In this document: one piece after another, positions 1-10,297 of the stretch
Layout of the letters: every line of letters starts with the position of its first letter
Position numbering within the stretch: position 1 is the first letter of the stretch
Assembly (NCBI GenBank): GCA_963809965.1
Contig: CAWELU010000023.1
Span: forward strand, 258,137 to 322,136
Reading direction: 5' to 3'
Origin: CAIWHR01 sp963809965
Lineage (GTDB): Bacteria > Pseudomonadota > Gammaproteobacteria > Burkholderiales > Casimicrobiaceae
DNA: 64,000 bases
Notes under the pieces: model-generated
Told to the model about the DNA's origin: nothing
The model's input: the letters and a program-made list of their open reading frames with translations, nothing else
Database searches by the model: none
Position numbers and translations under genes: made by a program

Positions 1-396
1 CCTTCATCGGCTTGCCGTTCGTCGTGCGCACCGTGCAGCCGGTGCTCGAGGAACTGCCGCGCGAACTGGAGGAGGCCGCGGCCACGCTGGGCGCCTCGCG
101 CTGGCAGAGCTTTCGCCGCGTCATCTTTCCCATCGTCATGCCGGCGCTGCTCACCGGATTCGCGCTCGCATTCGCGCGCGGCGATCGGCGAGTACGGCTC
201 CGTGATCTTCATCGCCGGCAACATGCCGATGATCTCGGAGATAACGCCGCTCATCATCATCACCAAGCTCGAGCAATTCGATTACGTGGGCGCCACCGCG
301 ATCGCCGTGGTGATGCTGGTCGTGTCGTTCGTGCTGCTGCTCGCCATCAACGCGCTGCAGGCATGGGCACGACGCCGGCAGGGCGCATTGAGCTGA
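1..396 (+). CDS. cysT: Sulfate/thiosulfate ABC transporter permease CysT, 3' part, frameshifted
   Basis: Inner-membrane permease of the sulfate/thiosulfate importer, partner of CysW and the ATPase CysA. The 5' part lies outside the window. The visible part has the cytoplasmic EAA loop that docks on the ATPase (EEAAATLGASRW, encoded near 68-106) and a hydrophobic C-terminal segment. The frame is broken near 178: the run gcgcgcggcgatcggc has one G too many, and removing it restores ALAFARAIGEYGSVIFIAGN, a typical CysT sequence. The stop at 394-396 lies 10 bases before cysW. The single base is probably a sequencing error. Confidence 0.85.
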   Translation, partial: PSSACRSSCAPCSRCSRNCRANWRRPRPRWAPRAGRAFAASSFPSSCRRCSPDSRSHSRAAIGEYGSVIFIAGNMPMISEITPLIIITKLEQFDYVGATAIAVVMLVVSFVLLLAINALQAWARRRQGALS

Positions 397-406
397 TGGG
401 AGCCCG

Positions 407-1285
407 ATGGCGACCCGCATGACGACTGAGCGTTCGCAACCACCGGCCCTCGGCGCCGAGTCGCCGCTGTTGCGCCGGGCGCTCACCGGCGTCGCGCTCG
501 CGTTCCTCACCCTGTTCCTGTTCGTGCCGCTGGCGTTCGTCTTCGTTCAAGCGTTACAGCGCGGCTTCGGCGTTTATCTCGCTGCGATCGCCGAGCCCGA
601 TGCCGTGGCGGCGATCGAACTGACGCTCCTGACCGCAGCGATCGCGGTGCCGCTGAATCTGGTCTTCGGCGTCGCCGCGGCGTGGGCGATCGCCAAGTTC
701 GCGTTTCCAGGCAAGAACGTGCTGATCACGCTCATCGACCTTCCGTTTTCCGTGTCGCCGGTGGTTTCCGGCCTGATCTTCGTGCTGATCTTCGGATTGC
801 AGGGATGGTTCGGCCCTTGGCTGCGGGAACACGACCTGAAGGTCATCTTTGCGGTGCCCGGCATCGTCCTCGCGACCGTGTTCGTCACCTTTCCGTTCGT
901 CGCCCGCGAGCTGATTCCGCTGATGCAGGCGCAGGGGACCGACCAGGAGGAGGCCGCAACCGTGCTTGGCGCACGGGGCTGGCAGACGTTCTTCCGGGTC
1001 ACGCTCCCCAACGTCAAATGGGGCCTGCTCTACGGCGTCATCCTCTGCAATGCGCGGGCGATGGGCGAGTTCGGCGCGGTCTCGGTCGTTTCCGGCCACA
1101 TCCGGGGCGCGACCAACACGCTGCCGCTGCACGTCGAGATCCTGTACAACGAGTATCAATTCGCGGCGGCGTTCGCCGTCGCCTCGCTGCTCGCGCTGCT
1201 CGCGCTCGTGACGCTGGGATTGAAATTCGTGGTCGAGCGGCAGACGCGCAAGGACGTCCACTGGGCGGGAGAAAGACCAACATGA
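407..1285 (+). CDS. cysW: Sulfate/thiosulfate ABC transporter permease CysW
   Basis: Second inner-membrane permease of the CysTWA sulfate importer. It is 292 residues and intact, close to the usual CysW length. About six hydrophobic segments are visible, starting near residues 26-50. The EAA loop EEAATVLGARG at residues 181-191 is the contact with CysA. Lying directly after cysT and overlapping cysA by four bases (ATGA, 1282-1285), it points to translational coupling in a cysTWA operon. No periplasmic binding protein gene (sbp/cysP) is visible; it would lie upstream of the window. Confidence 0.95.
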   Translation: MATRMTTERSQPPALGAESPLLRRALTGVALAFLTLFLFVPLAFVFVQALQRGFGVYLAAIAEPDAVAAIELTLLTAAIAVPLNLVFGVAAAWAIAKFAFPGKNVLITLIDLPFSVSPVVSGLIFVLIFGLQGWFGPWLREHDLKVIFAVPGIVLATVFVTFPFVARELIPLMQAQGTDQEEAATVLGARGWQTFFRVTLPNVKWGLLYGVILCNARAMGEFGAVSVVSGHIRGATNTLPLHVEILYNEYQFAAAFAVASLLALLALVTLGLKFVVERQTRKDVHWAGERPT

Positions 1286-2279
1286 GCATTCAGCTGACCG
1301 GCATGGTCAAGCGCTTCGGCAGTTTCGCGGCGGTCGACCATGTCGACCTGGAGGTTGCGACCGGCGAGCTCGTCGCACTTCTCGGGCCCTCCGGTTCGGG
1401 CAAGACGACGCTGCTGCGCATCATCGCGGGGCTGGAGGTACCGGATGCCGGCACGGTCCGCTTCCACGGCGAAGATGCGACGGACACGCATGCGCGTGAA
1501 CGGCAGGTCGGCTTCGTGTTCCAGCACTACGCGCTCTTCGGCCACATGACGATCTTCGAGAACATCGCGTTTGGCCTCCGTGTCCGTCCTCGCGCGCAGC
1601 GGATGCGCGAAGCGGCGATTCGCGATCGGGTCAACAAGCTGCTCGATCTCATTCAGCTCGACTGGCTTGCGGAACGCTATCCGCATCAGCTCTCGGGCGG
1701 GCAGCGGCAACGCATCGCGCTCGCGCGTGCGCTCGCGGTCGAGCCACGTGTGCTGCTGCTGGACGAACCCTTCGGCGCACTCGACGCGCGGGTGCGCCTG
1801 GAGTTGCGCCGATGGCTGCGGCGGCTGCACGACGAGGTGCGTGTGACCAGCGTGTTCGTCACCCACGACCAGGAGGAGGCGCTGGAGGTCGCCGACCGGA
1901 TCGTCGTGACGAATCGCGGGCGCATCGAGCAAGTCGGGACTCCCGACGAGGTCTACGAGCAGCCGGCGACACCGTTTGTGGTCGAGTTTCTGGGGCAGGT
2001 GAACCGGATGCCCGTGCCGGACACATCCGAAGCGCATGGGGTACGTTCGTCCGCACGAGATCGCCGTACTGTCCGCACCTTCCGCGGATGCGCTGCCGGC
2101 CCGACTTGTCCACAGCACAACGGTCGGACCCGTGGCGAGACTCGAATTCGCACTGGAAAGCGGGAAGCGAGAGCGTCAACGTCGAACTGGCACGCGAGGC
2201 GGCGCGCGCGTTGTCGCTGGCGCCAGGCGCGAGGGCCTATCTGCGTCCGACACGGGTACGCCGCTTCGCATCGACGTGA
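1282..2279 (+). CDS. cysA: Sulfate/thiosulfate ABC transporter ATP-binding protein CysA, two frameshifts
   Basis: ATPase of the sulfate importer. The nucleotide-binding domain is intact: Walker A GPSGSGKT (35-42), Q-loop FVFQ, signature LSGGQ (137-141), Walker B VLLLDEP (157-163) and the switch His in VTHDQEEA. The frame changes near 2030, where YVRPHEIAVLS of the C-terminal TOBE-like domain continues in another frame. It changes again near 2155, where SESVNVELAREAARALSLA ends at 2279. The stretch between the ATPase and the C-terminal domain is shorter than in most CysA proteins, so a few codons may also be missing. The ATG overlaps the cysW stop. Confidence 0.88.
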
Positions 2280-2410
2280 ACCGGACCGGCCGGTCCAACG
2301 GACGCGGTATCATTGCCGAGCGTCGTCCGTTACGAGCCGGATCCGGGCAATCGGGCCGCAGGTAGCGGCCAGCACATGGTTACCGCCCGTTCGGAACGTC
2401 GCGGCATCCG

Positions 2411-3041
2411 ATGTCGCTTCCACTTTTCAAGCTGCCCAGGCACGCCCAGCGCGATTGGCTGTTGCAAGCGCTGTCGCGCCCGGCCCCGCCTTCCGCGAAA
2501 AATCTGTCCGACGGATTCCGCCTGCCGGGCCGCGAAGGCGAGCCGACGCCGGCGGCCGTCCTGGTGCCGCTCGTCAACCGGCCCGAGGGACTCCAGGTGC
2601 TGCTGACGCAACGCAGCGCGGATCTCCCCGACCATCCGGGGCAGATCAGCTTTCCCGGGGGGCGCCTCGAGCCCGACGACCCGTCACTGGCCGCCGCGGC
2701 GTTGCGCGAAGCCGCCGAGGAAGTCGGACTGCCGCCGCAGCAGGTGTCGATTCTGGGTCACCTCGCCGACCTACGAAACCGTGACCGGTTATCGCGTGAC
2801 ACCCGTCGTCGGCTGGGTCGAGCCTCCTTTCGCGCTGACGCCGGATCCGGTCGAAGTCGCCGACGTCTTCGAGGTGCCGCTCGCGTTCCTGCTCGATCCG
2901 GCGAACCAGCAGCGCCACTTTCGGATGCTCGGCGCGCTGCGCCGCGACTTCTGGGCGATCCCCTACGGCGAACGCTATATCTGGGGGGCGACCGCGGCGA
3001 TGCTGCTGATCCTGGACCGCACGCTGCGCGAAGGCGGTTAG
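2411..3041 (+). CDS. Nudix hydrolase, NudL/CoA pyrophosphatase-like, one frameshift
   Basis: Predicted to cleave a nucleoside-diphosphate-linked substrate, probably CoA or a derivative, by analogy with the NudL group. The Nudix box is visible: GGRLEPDD at residues 83-90 followed by REAAEEVGL at 99-107, with the catalytic glutamates. Upstream lies QISFPGG, typical of the CoA-pyrophosphatase subgroup. The frame breaks near 2770 after LADL; the downstream frame continues as YETVTGYRVTPVVGWVEP and ends at 3041. The family usually reads LPTYxTxTGYRVTP here, so a few bases have been lost. Substrate is inferred from family resemblance only. Confidence 0.8.
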
Positions 3042-3066
3042 AGCCAATGACCCGACCTGAGCGGCG

Positions 3067-3168
3067 ATGCATCTTGCGAACCACGAGACCGCGATGATCC
3101 TGTCCGGAGGAGGCGCGCGGGCCGCTTACCAGGTAGGCGCATTGCGTGCGGTCCATGGCGCGGCATGA
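3067..3168 (+). pseudogene. Patatin-like phospholipase, N-terminal remnant
   Basis: A 33-residue open frame carries the glycine-rich oxyanion motif of patatin-like phospholipases, SGGGARAAYQVGAL, at residues 13-26, then stops. No GxSxG nucleophile elbow or catalytic Asp follows in any frame before the next gene at 3323. The sequence to about 3240 holds only weak fragments. It is therefore read as the truncated 5' end of a patatin gene, lost by deletion in the genome or the assembly. Confidence 0.55.
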
Positions 3169-3322
3169 AGAGCTCGTCGCCTTCCTCGGGGGCTCGTCCG
3201 TGAACTACCTCCCCCTATTCCCAACGGAATTGCATTGAACCGGCTCGATTGACGCGCTCGCCGCGATCGTCGACGATTCATGATCCCGGTGGCCTTGCCG
3301 CCCAGCCCGAAGGCTATCGTCG

Positions 3323-4184
3323 ATGCCGCTCACCGCAACCGAACCACGTCGCCTCGCCATCGCCGGCCTTTCGCTCCACGGCTTCCATCGCGTCGTCTAC
3401 TACGAGTGGGGCGCGCCGGACAATCCGCGCGTCGTTGTCTGCGTCCACGGCCTCGGCCGCAACGGCCGCGATTTCGACGTCGTCGGCGAAACGCTCGCCC
3501 CAAGCCACCGCGTGCTCGCGGTCGACATGCCCGGGCGCGGCGAGAGCGATTGGCTCGCCGATCCGAACGATTATGTCTTCGCCACCTATCTCACGACCTT
3601 GACCGCGTTGATCGCGCGCAGCGGCGCCGAAACGGTCGACTGGATCGGCACGTCGATGGGCGGATTGCTCGGCATAGTGATGGCGGCGCAGCCGAAGAGC
3701 CCCGTCGCGCGGCTCGTCGTCAACGACGTGGGGCCCGCGATCGAGGCTGCCGCGATCGAGCGGATACGCAGCTATTTCGGCACGGATCCTGCGTTCGCGA
3801 CCTATGCCGAAATCGCACAGTACATACGCGTTGTTTCCGCGCCGTTCGGTTCGCTCACCGAGGCGCAATGGGACCACATGACGCGCACCAATGTCCGGCA
3901 GCGTCCCGACGGGACCTGGCGGCTTGCCTACGATCCCGGCATCGCAGTGCCGTTCCGAAGCTCGGCCCGCGCCGACCGACCTGTGGATGCTGTGGGACGC
4001 GATCCGCTGTCCGACCCTCCTCCTGCGCGGTGCACAGTCGGATCTGCTGTCGGCCGCGACAGCCGCGCAGATGGCATCGCGGGGTCCGCGGCCCGCGGTG
4101 GTCGAATTCGCAGGGGTCGGGCACGCCCCGATGCTGCTCACGCCAGAGCAGATCGATCCCGTCGTGCGCTTCCTGCACGCGTAA
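3323..4184 (+). CDS. Alpha/beta hydrolase, one frameshift
   Basis: Serine hydrolase of the alpha/beta fold, about 286 residues after frame repair. Seen: oxyanion HG motif in VHGLGRNG, nucleophile elbow GTSMGG with Ser111, a candidate catalytic Asp in RGAQSDLL, and the catalytic His in GVGHAPML near the C-terminus. The frame changes near 3960, between YDPGIAVPF and the downstream APTDLWMLWDAI; after it the protein reads normally to 4184. No signal peptide is visible, so it is probably cytosolic. The substrate cannot be told from the sequence. Confidence 0.82.
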
Positions 4185-4291
4185 TCCAGCGCCAACGCTG
4201 GCCGAGCCCTCGGCCAAGCGGTTTGCGCGCGCGGCGCGGGCCGCTGTGATTGGTCCTATTCGCATACAATCGCGGCTGCTGTCGTGTACCC

Positions 4292-5840
4292 ATGCCGCTC
4301 ACGCTAAGCCTTCCCTCGCTCGACCCCCATCCGGCCAATCCGCCTCAGACGCGACCGGCCGCCGTTGCGCGCTGGCTCGAGGAGACCGGGCGACGGGATG
4401 CCGTCGATGCGGCGCGGGTCATGGGCGATTCGCTCGCCGCGATCAACCGCGCGGAACTCTCCGACGCGCGTCGGCTGGAAATAGCCGAGAAGTATTGGGC
4501 TGCAGCCGAAACTTTGTGGCCGCAGCTCGAGGCGAAATTCATGCGCGCCTCGCACCCGTTGACCGGACGGGCACTCGAAGCAGCGAAAAGCGCCGTCGGG
4601 CTCGCGTACGAGTTGTCCACGGCCTACAAGCGCCTGCTCGCGCGCCAATCCAGGAAGCGGTTGTTCCTTGGCGGAACACGGTCGCTGGTCGTGTTGCTGC
4701 AGCGATGCCTGCAATGCGACCGCGCGCATTCTCGTCAACAGCTACCTTTCGTATTCGCCCGTCCCGCCCAAGACCTGGCTCGATGCGCATGCCATCTATG
4801 CATTCGCGCGCGAACGCGCGCTCAATGGACAGGCAAACGCCGGCGACGGGCCGGACAAGACGCCCGAACGCGCCTACCTGGAGGTGTTGCTGCTGGCGCT
4901 GGCCAATCCTTACGGCTTCCTGCCCGGAGACCTGACAACCGTCATTGCCTACGTGCAGAGATCCTGCCACTGGGCAAAGCTCACCGACGTGCCTCCGGTC
5001 CACCGCCTGGCCAAGGCGGTGGCGATCATTCCGGTCGGCCACGATTTCCCGCCGTTCGCCGCGAACAAGGGAGGCGCGGTCGAAGGCAGCAAATTCTTCC
5101 TGCTCACCTTCGATCTCGCCTTCGAGCTCCAGGCCCAGTTGCAGGCATTGGAGGCAGGAGGCGCATTGCCGGCGGGCATCGACAGCAGTCCGGTCTCCCG
5201 GCTGCAATACATCGCCTTGCTGAGGCGGCTCCTCCGGCAATGGGCGATTCCGCCGGCACGCCAGTTCAATCGTGTGCCGTCGCGGGCGCGCGTTCGGATG
5301 TGCCCCGGGCTGCCGGCCGTCTGGCAGAACATCCTCAACGCGAAGGCGGGCACGCGCCAACTCGCATCGGGCCTGCCACCGATGACGCATTGCCAGGTGA
5401 TCAATCACACGCCGGCCGGTTATGCGCTGCGCCAGACGGACGCCGCACCGGCGGTGTTGCGCATCGGGGAACTGGTCGCGGTGCGGGTCGAGGACCGCAC
5501 GGGGATGCAGGTCGCGATGGTTCGCTGGTTTCGCAATACGCTGAAAGGCAGCGGACTCGAGTTCGGATGCGAACTCTTGGCCGAGCAACCGGAGGCCGCA
5601 GTGGCGCGCGCCGAAGACGCCGCCGATGCGCGCAAGACCCCCGTAGTGGTTCTGCCCGAGGAACCGGCGACGCCTGGGCATGAAGGCCCCACTCCGCAGC
5701 TGATAGTTCCTGCCGGCGCGTTCGGCGTCGAACAGGCGGTTTCGCTGGAGCGAGATGGCGCAACGGCAATCGCGGTGCTGACCAAGCTCGTCGAGCACGG
5801 GCCCGGCTTCGAGATCTACGACTACACTCCGGTTGGCTGA
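4292..5840 (+). CDS. Large conserved protein with PilZ-like C-terminal part, one frameshift
   Basis: About 515 residues in two frames that join near 4655. The N-terminal half is alpha-helical. The middle contains LLLALANPYGFLPGDL. The C-terminal third (VINHTPAGYALRQTD, then LRIGELVAVRVEDRTG) resembles the beta-barrel of PilZ or PilZ-like domains, which suggests cyclic-di-GMP binding or a degenerate version. The classical RxxxR motif of PilZ is not obvious, so ligand binding is uncertain. ATG 4292 is preferred; an upstream non-ATG start at 4250 would add 14 unlikely residues. Ends at 5840, convergent with ispH. Confidence 0.6.
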
Positions 5841-5933
5841 CACGGTCGGCAATGCCGGGCTCGCCCTCGCCGCGTTTGCCGCAGTGCTCTTCTCAGTGCG
5901 ATCCCGACCCGAGGCGTAAACGTGCAGACGCTC

Positions 5934-6873
5934 CTAAGCGCCCTTGACGGAGTTCGAAAGTCCCTTCGGCAGGGGAAACACGACGTGCTCCGTTACGCCG
6001 TCGATTTCCCGAACCTCGGCAGCACCGAGCTCGCGCAACCGCGCCAACACCTCCTTGACCAGCACGTCGGGCGCCGATGCCCCCGCCGTCACGCCCACCT
6101 GTGAACTGCCTGCGATCCATGCCGGGTCGAGCTCGTCGGCGCGATCGACCATGTAGGCGTTCGCGCCGCGGTTGGCGGCGACCTCGCGCAGTCGATTCGA
6201 ATTCGAGCTGTTGGGACTGCCAACGACGATCACCACGTTCACCTCCGACGCCATCACCTTGACAGCGTCCTGCCGGTTCTGCGTCGCGTAGCAGATGTCG
6301 TCCTTCTTCGGGCCGACGAATGGCTGGAAAGCGTCGCTTCAGCGTGGCAACGACCGCCGCCGCGTCGTCCACCGATAGGGTCGTCTGGGTCACGTACGCA
6401 AGGTTCAACGGGTCGGCAACCGCCAGCTTCTCGACATCGGCAGCGGACTCCACCAGATGGATGCCGCCGGTGCACTGGCCCATCGTTCCCTCGACTTCCG
6501 GATGGCCGGCGTGGCCGATCATCACGATCTCGCGGCCCTGTTCGCGCATTCGGGCAACCTCGGTGTGCACCTTGGTCACCAGCGGACAGGTCGCGTCGAA
6601 AACGCGCAGCCCGCGCGCTTCGGCATCTGCACGCACGGCCTTGGATACTCCGTGCGCCGAAAACACGACGATGCTGCCGGCCGGTACCTCGGCGAGCTCC
6701 TCGACGAAGACGGCACCTTTGGCCTTGAGGTCGTCGACGACGTACCGGTTGTGGACGACCTCGTGGCGCACGTAGATCGGCGGGCCGAACTTCGCGAGCG
6801 CCTGCTCGACGATCGCGATCGCACGATCGACACCGGCGCAGAACCCGCGGGGATTGGCGAGCAGGACGTTCAT
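5934..6873 (-). CDS. ispH: 4-hydroxy-3-methylbut-2-enyl diphosphate reductase IspH, one frameshift
   Basis: Last step of the MEP isoprenoid pathway: HMBPP to IPP and DMAPP, by a cytosolic [4Fe-4S] enzyme. The three cluster cysteines are visible: Cys12 (GFCAGVDRA), Cys96 (DATCPLVTKVH) and the Cys of ICYATQNRQDAV after the frameshift. The substrate-binding RHEVVHN (36-42) and SAHGVS (72-77) are also present. The frame breaks near 6325; repair gives about 313 residues, normal for the family. ATG 6873 is chosen because it overlaps the lspA stop as ATGA. The gene is essential in most bacteria, so the frameshift is probably a sequence error. Confidence 0.93.
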
Positions 6874-7373
6874 CACGAGCCCTTCGGATTGCCGGCCGGC
6901 TCACCGCGCCGCATCCGGAAACTGTCGATGATGAGCAGGGCCGCGCCGACCGTGATCGCGCTGTCGGCCACGTTGAACGCGGGGTACGACCAGCGTGCAT
7001 AGTGGAACAACAGGAAATCGACCACCTGGCCCAGCACGATCCGGTCCCAGAGGTTGCCGATGGCGCCGCCGAGGATCAGCGCCAGCCCGAGACAGTACCA
7101 GGCGGTGCCCCCGCGCCGGAGCAGCCAGACGATCAACACCGAGGCAACGATCGCTATCGCAGCGAAAAGCCACCGCTGCCACCCCGATGCGGCGGCGAGG
7201 AAGCTGAACGCGGCGCCGGTGTTGAACGTGAGCACGAGGCTGAAGAACGAAGTCACGGGCAGCTCGCCCCCGGGCGCGAACGAGGCTAGGATCGCCGCCT
7301 TCGTTGCCTGATCAACCACGAAGATGGCAACGCTGACCCAGAGCCAGCGATGCCAGGCACCGACGCGATTCAT
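6873..7373 (-). CDS. lspA: Lipoprotein signal peptidase LspA
   Basis: Inner-membrane aspartyl protease that removes the signal peptide from prolipoproteins. 166 residues with four hydrophobic segments. The catalytic aspartates fall in the two family motifs: Asp110 in GNLWDR and Asp137 in FNVADSAI. The NTGAAFSFL motif is at 51-59. ATG 7373 starts MNRVGAWHRW just before the first membrane segment; the open frame extends upstream to 7529 without coding character. It lies 31 bases after ileS and overlaps ispH, so it is the third gene of the ribF-ileS-lspA-ispH unit. No slpA (FKBP) gene lies between lspA and ispH. Confidence 0.95.
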   Translation of the reverse strand: MNRVGAWHRWLWVSVAIFVVDQATKAAILASFAPGGELPVTSFFSLVLTFNTGAAFSFLAAASGWQRWLFAAIAIVASVLIVWLLRRGGTAWYCLGLALILGGAIGNLWDRIVLGQVVDFLLFHYARWSYPAFNVADSAITVGAALLIIDSFRMRRGEPAGNPKGS

Positions 7374-7404
7374 GCCAGGTCCTTGCTCGGCTGCCTGATT
7401 GGAC

Positions 7405-10254
7405 TCAAGCACAGCGCCGTGGTTCGCCGGCACCGAACAGGTTCGCGACGCAGCGCCCGCACAGCAATGGATGTGCGGCATCGGCGCCGACGTCCGCTCG
7501 ATAATGCCAGCACCGCTCGCATTTGACATGGGCGCTCGGCGTGGCCTGCACCTTCAAACCGTTGCCCTTGGCGACGCTTGCCGCGGACGTGATCAATGCG
7601 AAGCGCAGGTCCTCGCCCAGGCTTGCGAGCGCGTCGAAATCATCATCCGTGGCGTGGATCGCCACTTCGGCCTGCAGCGAGCTGCCGATCCGGCCATCCC
7701 CGCGCAGCGCCTCGAGTTCCTTGAGGACGGCGGCGCGTGTCGCAAGGATGCGCGACCACTTGGCCACCAGAACATCGGCGTCCGCGAGCTTCGGCGGCGA
7801 ATCGCGCCAGGTGTGACAGAAGATCGACGCATCGGACGGGTGAGCGATCCGCCACGCCTCCTCGGCGGTAAACGACAGCACCGGCGCCATCCATGTCAGC
7901 AGCGCGTCCCGGATCAACGCCAGGGCGGTCTGCGCCGATCGCCGCGCGTAGCTCGTCTTCCCGGTCGTGTAGAGCCGATCCTTGAGCACGTCGAGGTAGA
8001 ACCCGCCCAGATCCTCCGAGCAGTACGTCTGCAACCGCTGGACGACGACGTGGAATTCGTAGCGCGCATAGTCGCCCTGGATCGCCTCGGCCAGCTGGCG
8101 CGCGGCCGCCAATGCATAGCGGTCGATCTCGACCAGCTCCGCTACCGGCACGGCATCGGTCGCGGGATCGAAGTCCGAGGTATTCGCCAGCAGGAAGCGC
8201 AGGGTGTTGCGGATGCGGCGGTAGCTTTCGACGACCCGTTTCAGGATTTCGTCCGAGATGAAAAGCTCGCCCGAATAATCGGTCGAGGCGACCCATAGCC
8301 GCAGGATCTCGGCGCCGAGTGTGGAGGACACCTTTTGCGGGGCGATGACGTTGCCTCGCGACTTCGACATCTTCTTGCCCTCGCCGTCGACGGCAAAGCC
8401 GTGCGTCAGGAGGGCCTTGTAGGGCGGCACGCCGTTGAGCATGCAGGAGACCAGCAGCGACGAGTGGAACCAACCGCGGTGCTGGTCCGAGCCTTCGAGG
8501 TAGAGATCCGCCGGGAATGCCGTCTCGTTCGGGTGCGATCCGGCCAACGTCTTGCGTCCGTCGGGCCCGCCCATCACCGTCTGGTGCGTCGATCCCGAGT
8601 CGAACCAGACGTCGAGCGTGTCCTTGATCTTCACATAAGAGGCGAGGTCGAACTCCTCGAGCGAGGTCGGATCGAGCGTCTGCCACGCCTCGATGCCGCC
8701 CTGCTCGACGCGGCGCGCAACTTCCTCGAGCAGCTCCAGGGTGCGCGGATGCAGCGCGCCCGTCTCCTTGTGCACGAAGAATGGCATCGGCACGCCCCAC
8801 TGTCGCTGGCGCGACAGCGTCCAGTCGGGCCGGTTGGCAATCATCCCGTAGAGGCGCGCCTTGCCCCACGCGGGGAAGAACTCGGTGGCCTCGATGCCGG
8901 CCAGAGCAGTCTGCCGCAGGCTTGTCGTCGGTTTTCGCCCGTTCCAGCCCGGCACGTCGTCCATGCCGGCGAACCACTGCGTCGTCGCACGGTAGATGAC
9001 GGGAGTCTTGTGCCGCCAGCAGTGCATGTAACTGTGCGTCACTTTCTCCACGTGCAGCAACGCACCCACCTCGCGGAGCTTGTCGACGACTTGCGGATTC
9101 GCCTCCCAGATCTTCTCCCCGCCGAAGAACGGCAGGCTTCCCGCGAACCGCCCGTCGCCTCCCACCGGATTCAACATCTCGTCGTCCTTCATGCCGTAGC
9201 GCCGGCACGACTGGAAGTCCTCGACGCCGTAGGCAGGCGCCGAATGAACGACGCCGGTACCCTGCTCCAGCGTCACGTAGTCACCGAGATACACCGGGGC
9301 GGGACGATCGTAGAACGGATGGCGAAAGCGAATGCGCTCGAGCGCGGAACCCTTCGTGGTCGCCACGACGCGGCCTTCGAGCTTGCAACGCTCGAGCGAC
9401 GCCTCGACGAGATCGACCGCGAGCACCAGATGGCCGTGCGGAGTCGCCACCAGCGCATAGGCGACGTCCGGATGGGCGTTCAACGCCTGGTTTGCCGGAA
9501 TCGTCCAGGGGGTGGTCGTCCAGATCACCGCCAGCGCCGGACCGGGCGGCAACGAAGCGAGTCCGAATGCCGCGGCGAGCTTGCCGCGATCGGCCTCGTC
9601 GATCGGAAATCCGACGTCGATGGCGAAATCCTCGCGGTCCTCGTACTCGACCTCGGCTTCGGCCAGCGCGCTGCCACAGTCGAAGCACCAGTTGACCGGT
9701 TTCAGGCCGCGGTAGACGAACCCTTTCTCGAGGAGCCTGCCCAGCGTGCGAATCTCGTCAGCCTCGTTCCCGTAGGCCATCGTCCGATACGGATGCTCCC
9801 AATCACCGAGCACGCCCAGCCGCTGGAAATCGGCCTTCTGCCGCGCGATCTGCTCGGTCGCGTAGGCGCGTGCGAGCCGCTGCGTTTCCTCGACCGGGAT
9901 GTGCTTGCCGTGACTCTTCTCGATGTGAACCTCGATCGGCATGCCGTGGCAGTCCCAGCCGGGGACGTACGGCGCGTCGAAGCCGCAGAGCTGCTTGCTC
10001 TTGACGACGACGTCCTTGAGGATCTTGTTGAGCGCGGTTCCCAGATGGATGTCGCCATTGGCGTACGGGGGGCCGTCGTGCAGCACGAAGCGTGGGCGGC
10101 CGGCCGATGCCGCGCGGATCGCCTCGTACACCTTCCGTTGCTGCCACTCCTTGACCCATCCCGGCTCGCGCTTCGCGAGATCTCCTCGCATCGGAAATGA
10201 CGTGTCGGGGAGGTTCAGCGTGTGCTTGTAGTCGGGCTTTGCAATGTCGGACAT
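7405..10254 (-). CDS. ileS: Isoleucyl-tRNA synthetase
   Basis: Class I aminoacyl-tRNA synthetase that charges tRNA-Ile and edits valine. 949 residues, intact. HIGH-type motif PPYANGDIHLG near residues 62-72; KMSKS at 628-632; WCFDCGSALAEAEVEY and the editing domain lie between. A C-terminal zinc-binding segment with CERCW and CGRC pairs is present, as in most proteobacterial IleS. ATG 10254 gives MSDIAKPDYKHTLNLP, matching the usual N-terminus. Between ribF (43 bases upstream) and lspA (31 bases downstream). Confidence 0.97.
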   Translation of the reverse strand: MSDIAKPDYKHTLNLPDTSFPMRGDLAKREPGWVKEWQQRKVYEAIRAASAGRPRFVLHDGPPYANGDIHLGTALNKILKDVVVKSKQLCGFDAPYVPGWDCHGMPIEVHIEKSHGKHIPVEETQRLARAYATEQIARQKADFQRLGVLGDWEHPYRTMAYGNEADEIRTLGRLLEKGFVYRGLKPVNWCFDCGSALAEAEVEYEDREDFAIDVGFPIDEADRGKLAAAFGLASLPPGPALAVIWTTTPWTIPANQALNAHPDVAYALVATPHGHLVLAVDLVEASLERCKLEGRVVATTKGSALERIRFRHPFYDRPAPVYLGDYVTLEQGTGVVHSAPAYGVEDFQSCRRYGMKDDEMLNPVGGDGRFAGSLPFFGGEKIWEANPQVVDKLREVGALLHVEKVTHSYMHCWRHKTPVIYRATTQWFAGMDDVPGWNGRKPTTSLRQTALAGIEATEFFPAWGKARLYGMIANRPDWTLSRQRQWGVPMPFFVHKETGALHPRTLELLEEVARRVEQGGIEAWQTLDPTSLEEFDLASYVKIKDTLDVWFDSGSTHQTVMGGPDGRKTLAGSHPNETAFPADLYLEGSDQHRGWFHSSLLVSCMLNGVPPYKALLTHGFAVDGEGKKMSKSRGNVIAPQKVSSTLGAEILRLWVASTDYSGELFISDEILKRVVESYRRIRNTLRFLLANTSDFDPATDAVPVAELVEIDRYALAAARQLAEAIQGDYARYEFHVVVQRLQTYCSEDLGGFYLDVLKDRLYTTGKTSYARRSAQTALALIRDALLTWMAPVLSFTAEEAWRIAHPSDASIFCHTWRDSPPKLADADVLVAKWSRILATRAAVLKELEALRGDGRIGSSLQAEVAIHATDDDFDALASLGEDLRFALITSAASVAKGNGLKVQATPSAHVKCERCWHYRADVGADAAHPLLCGRCVANLFGAGEPRRCA

Positions 10255-10297
10255 GCGAGGGTGGATCCCGGTCGGTCGTGGATGAGGGAAGGGGCGC

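Noticed and set aside
682..2784. 700-codon open frame across cysW-cysA-Nudix
   Set aside because: Only the part from 1282 is real (CysA); the rest is out-of-frame reading of neighbouring genes.
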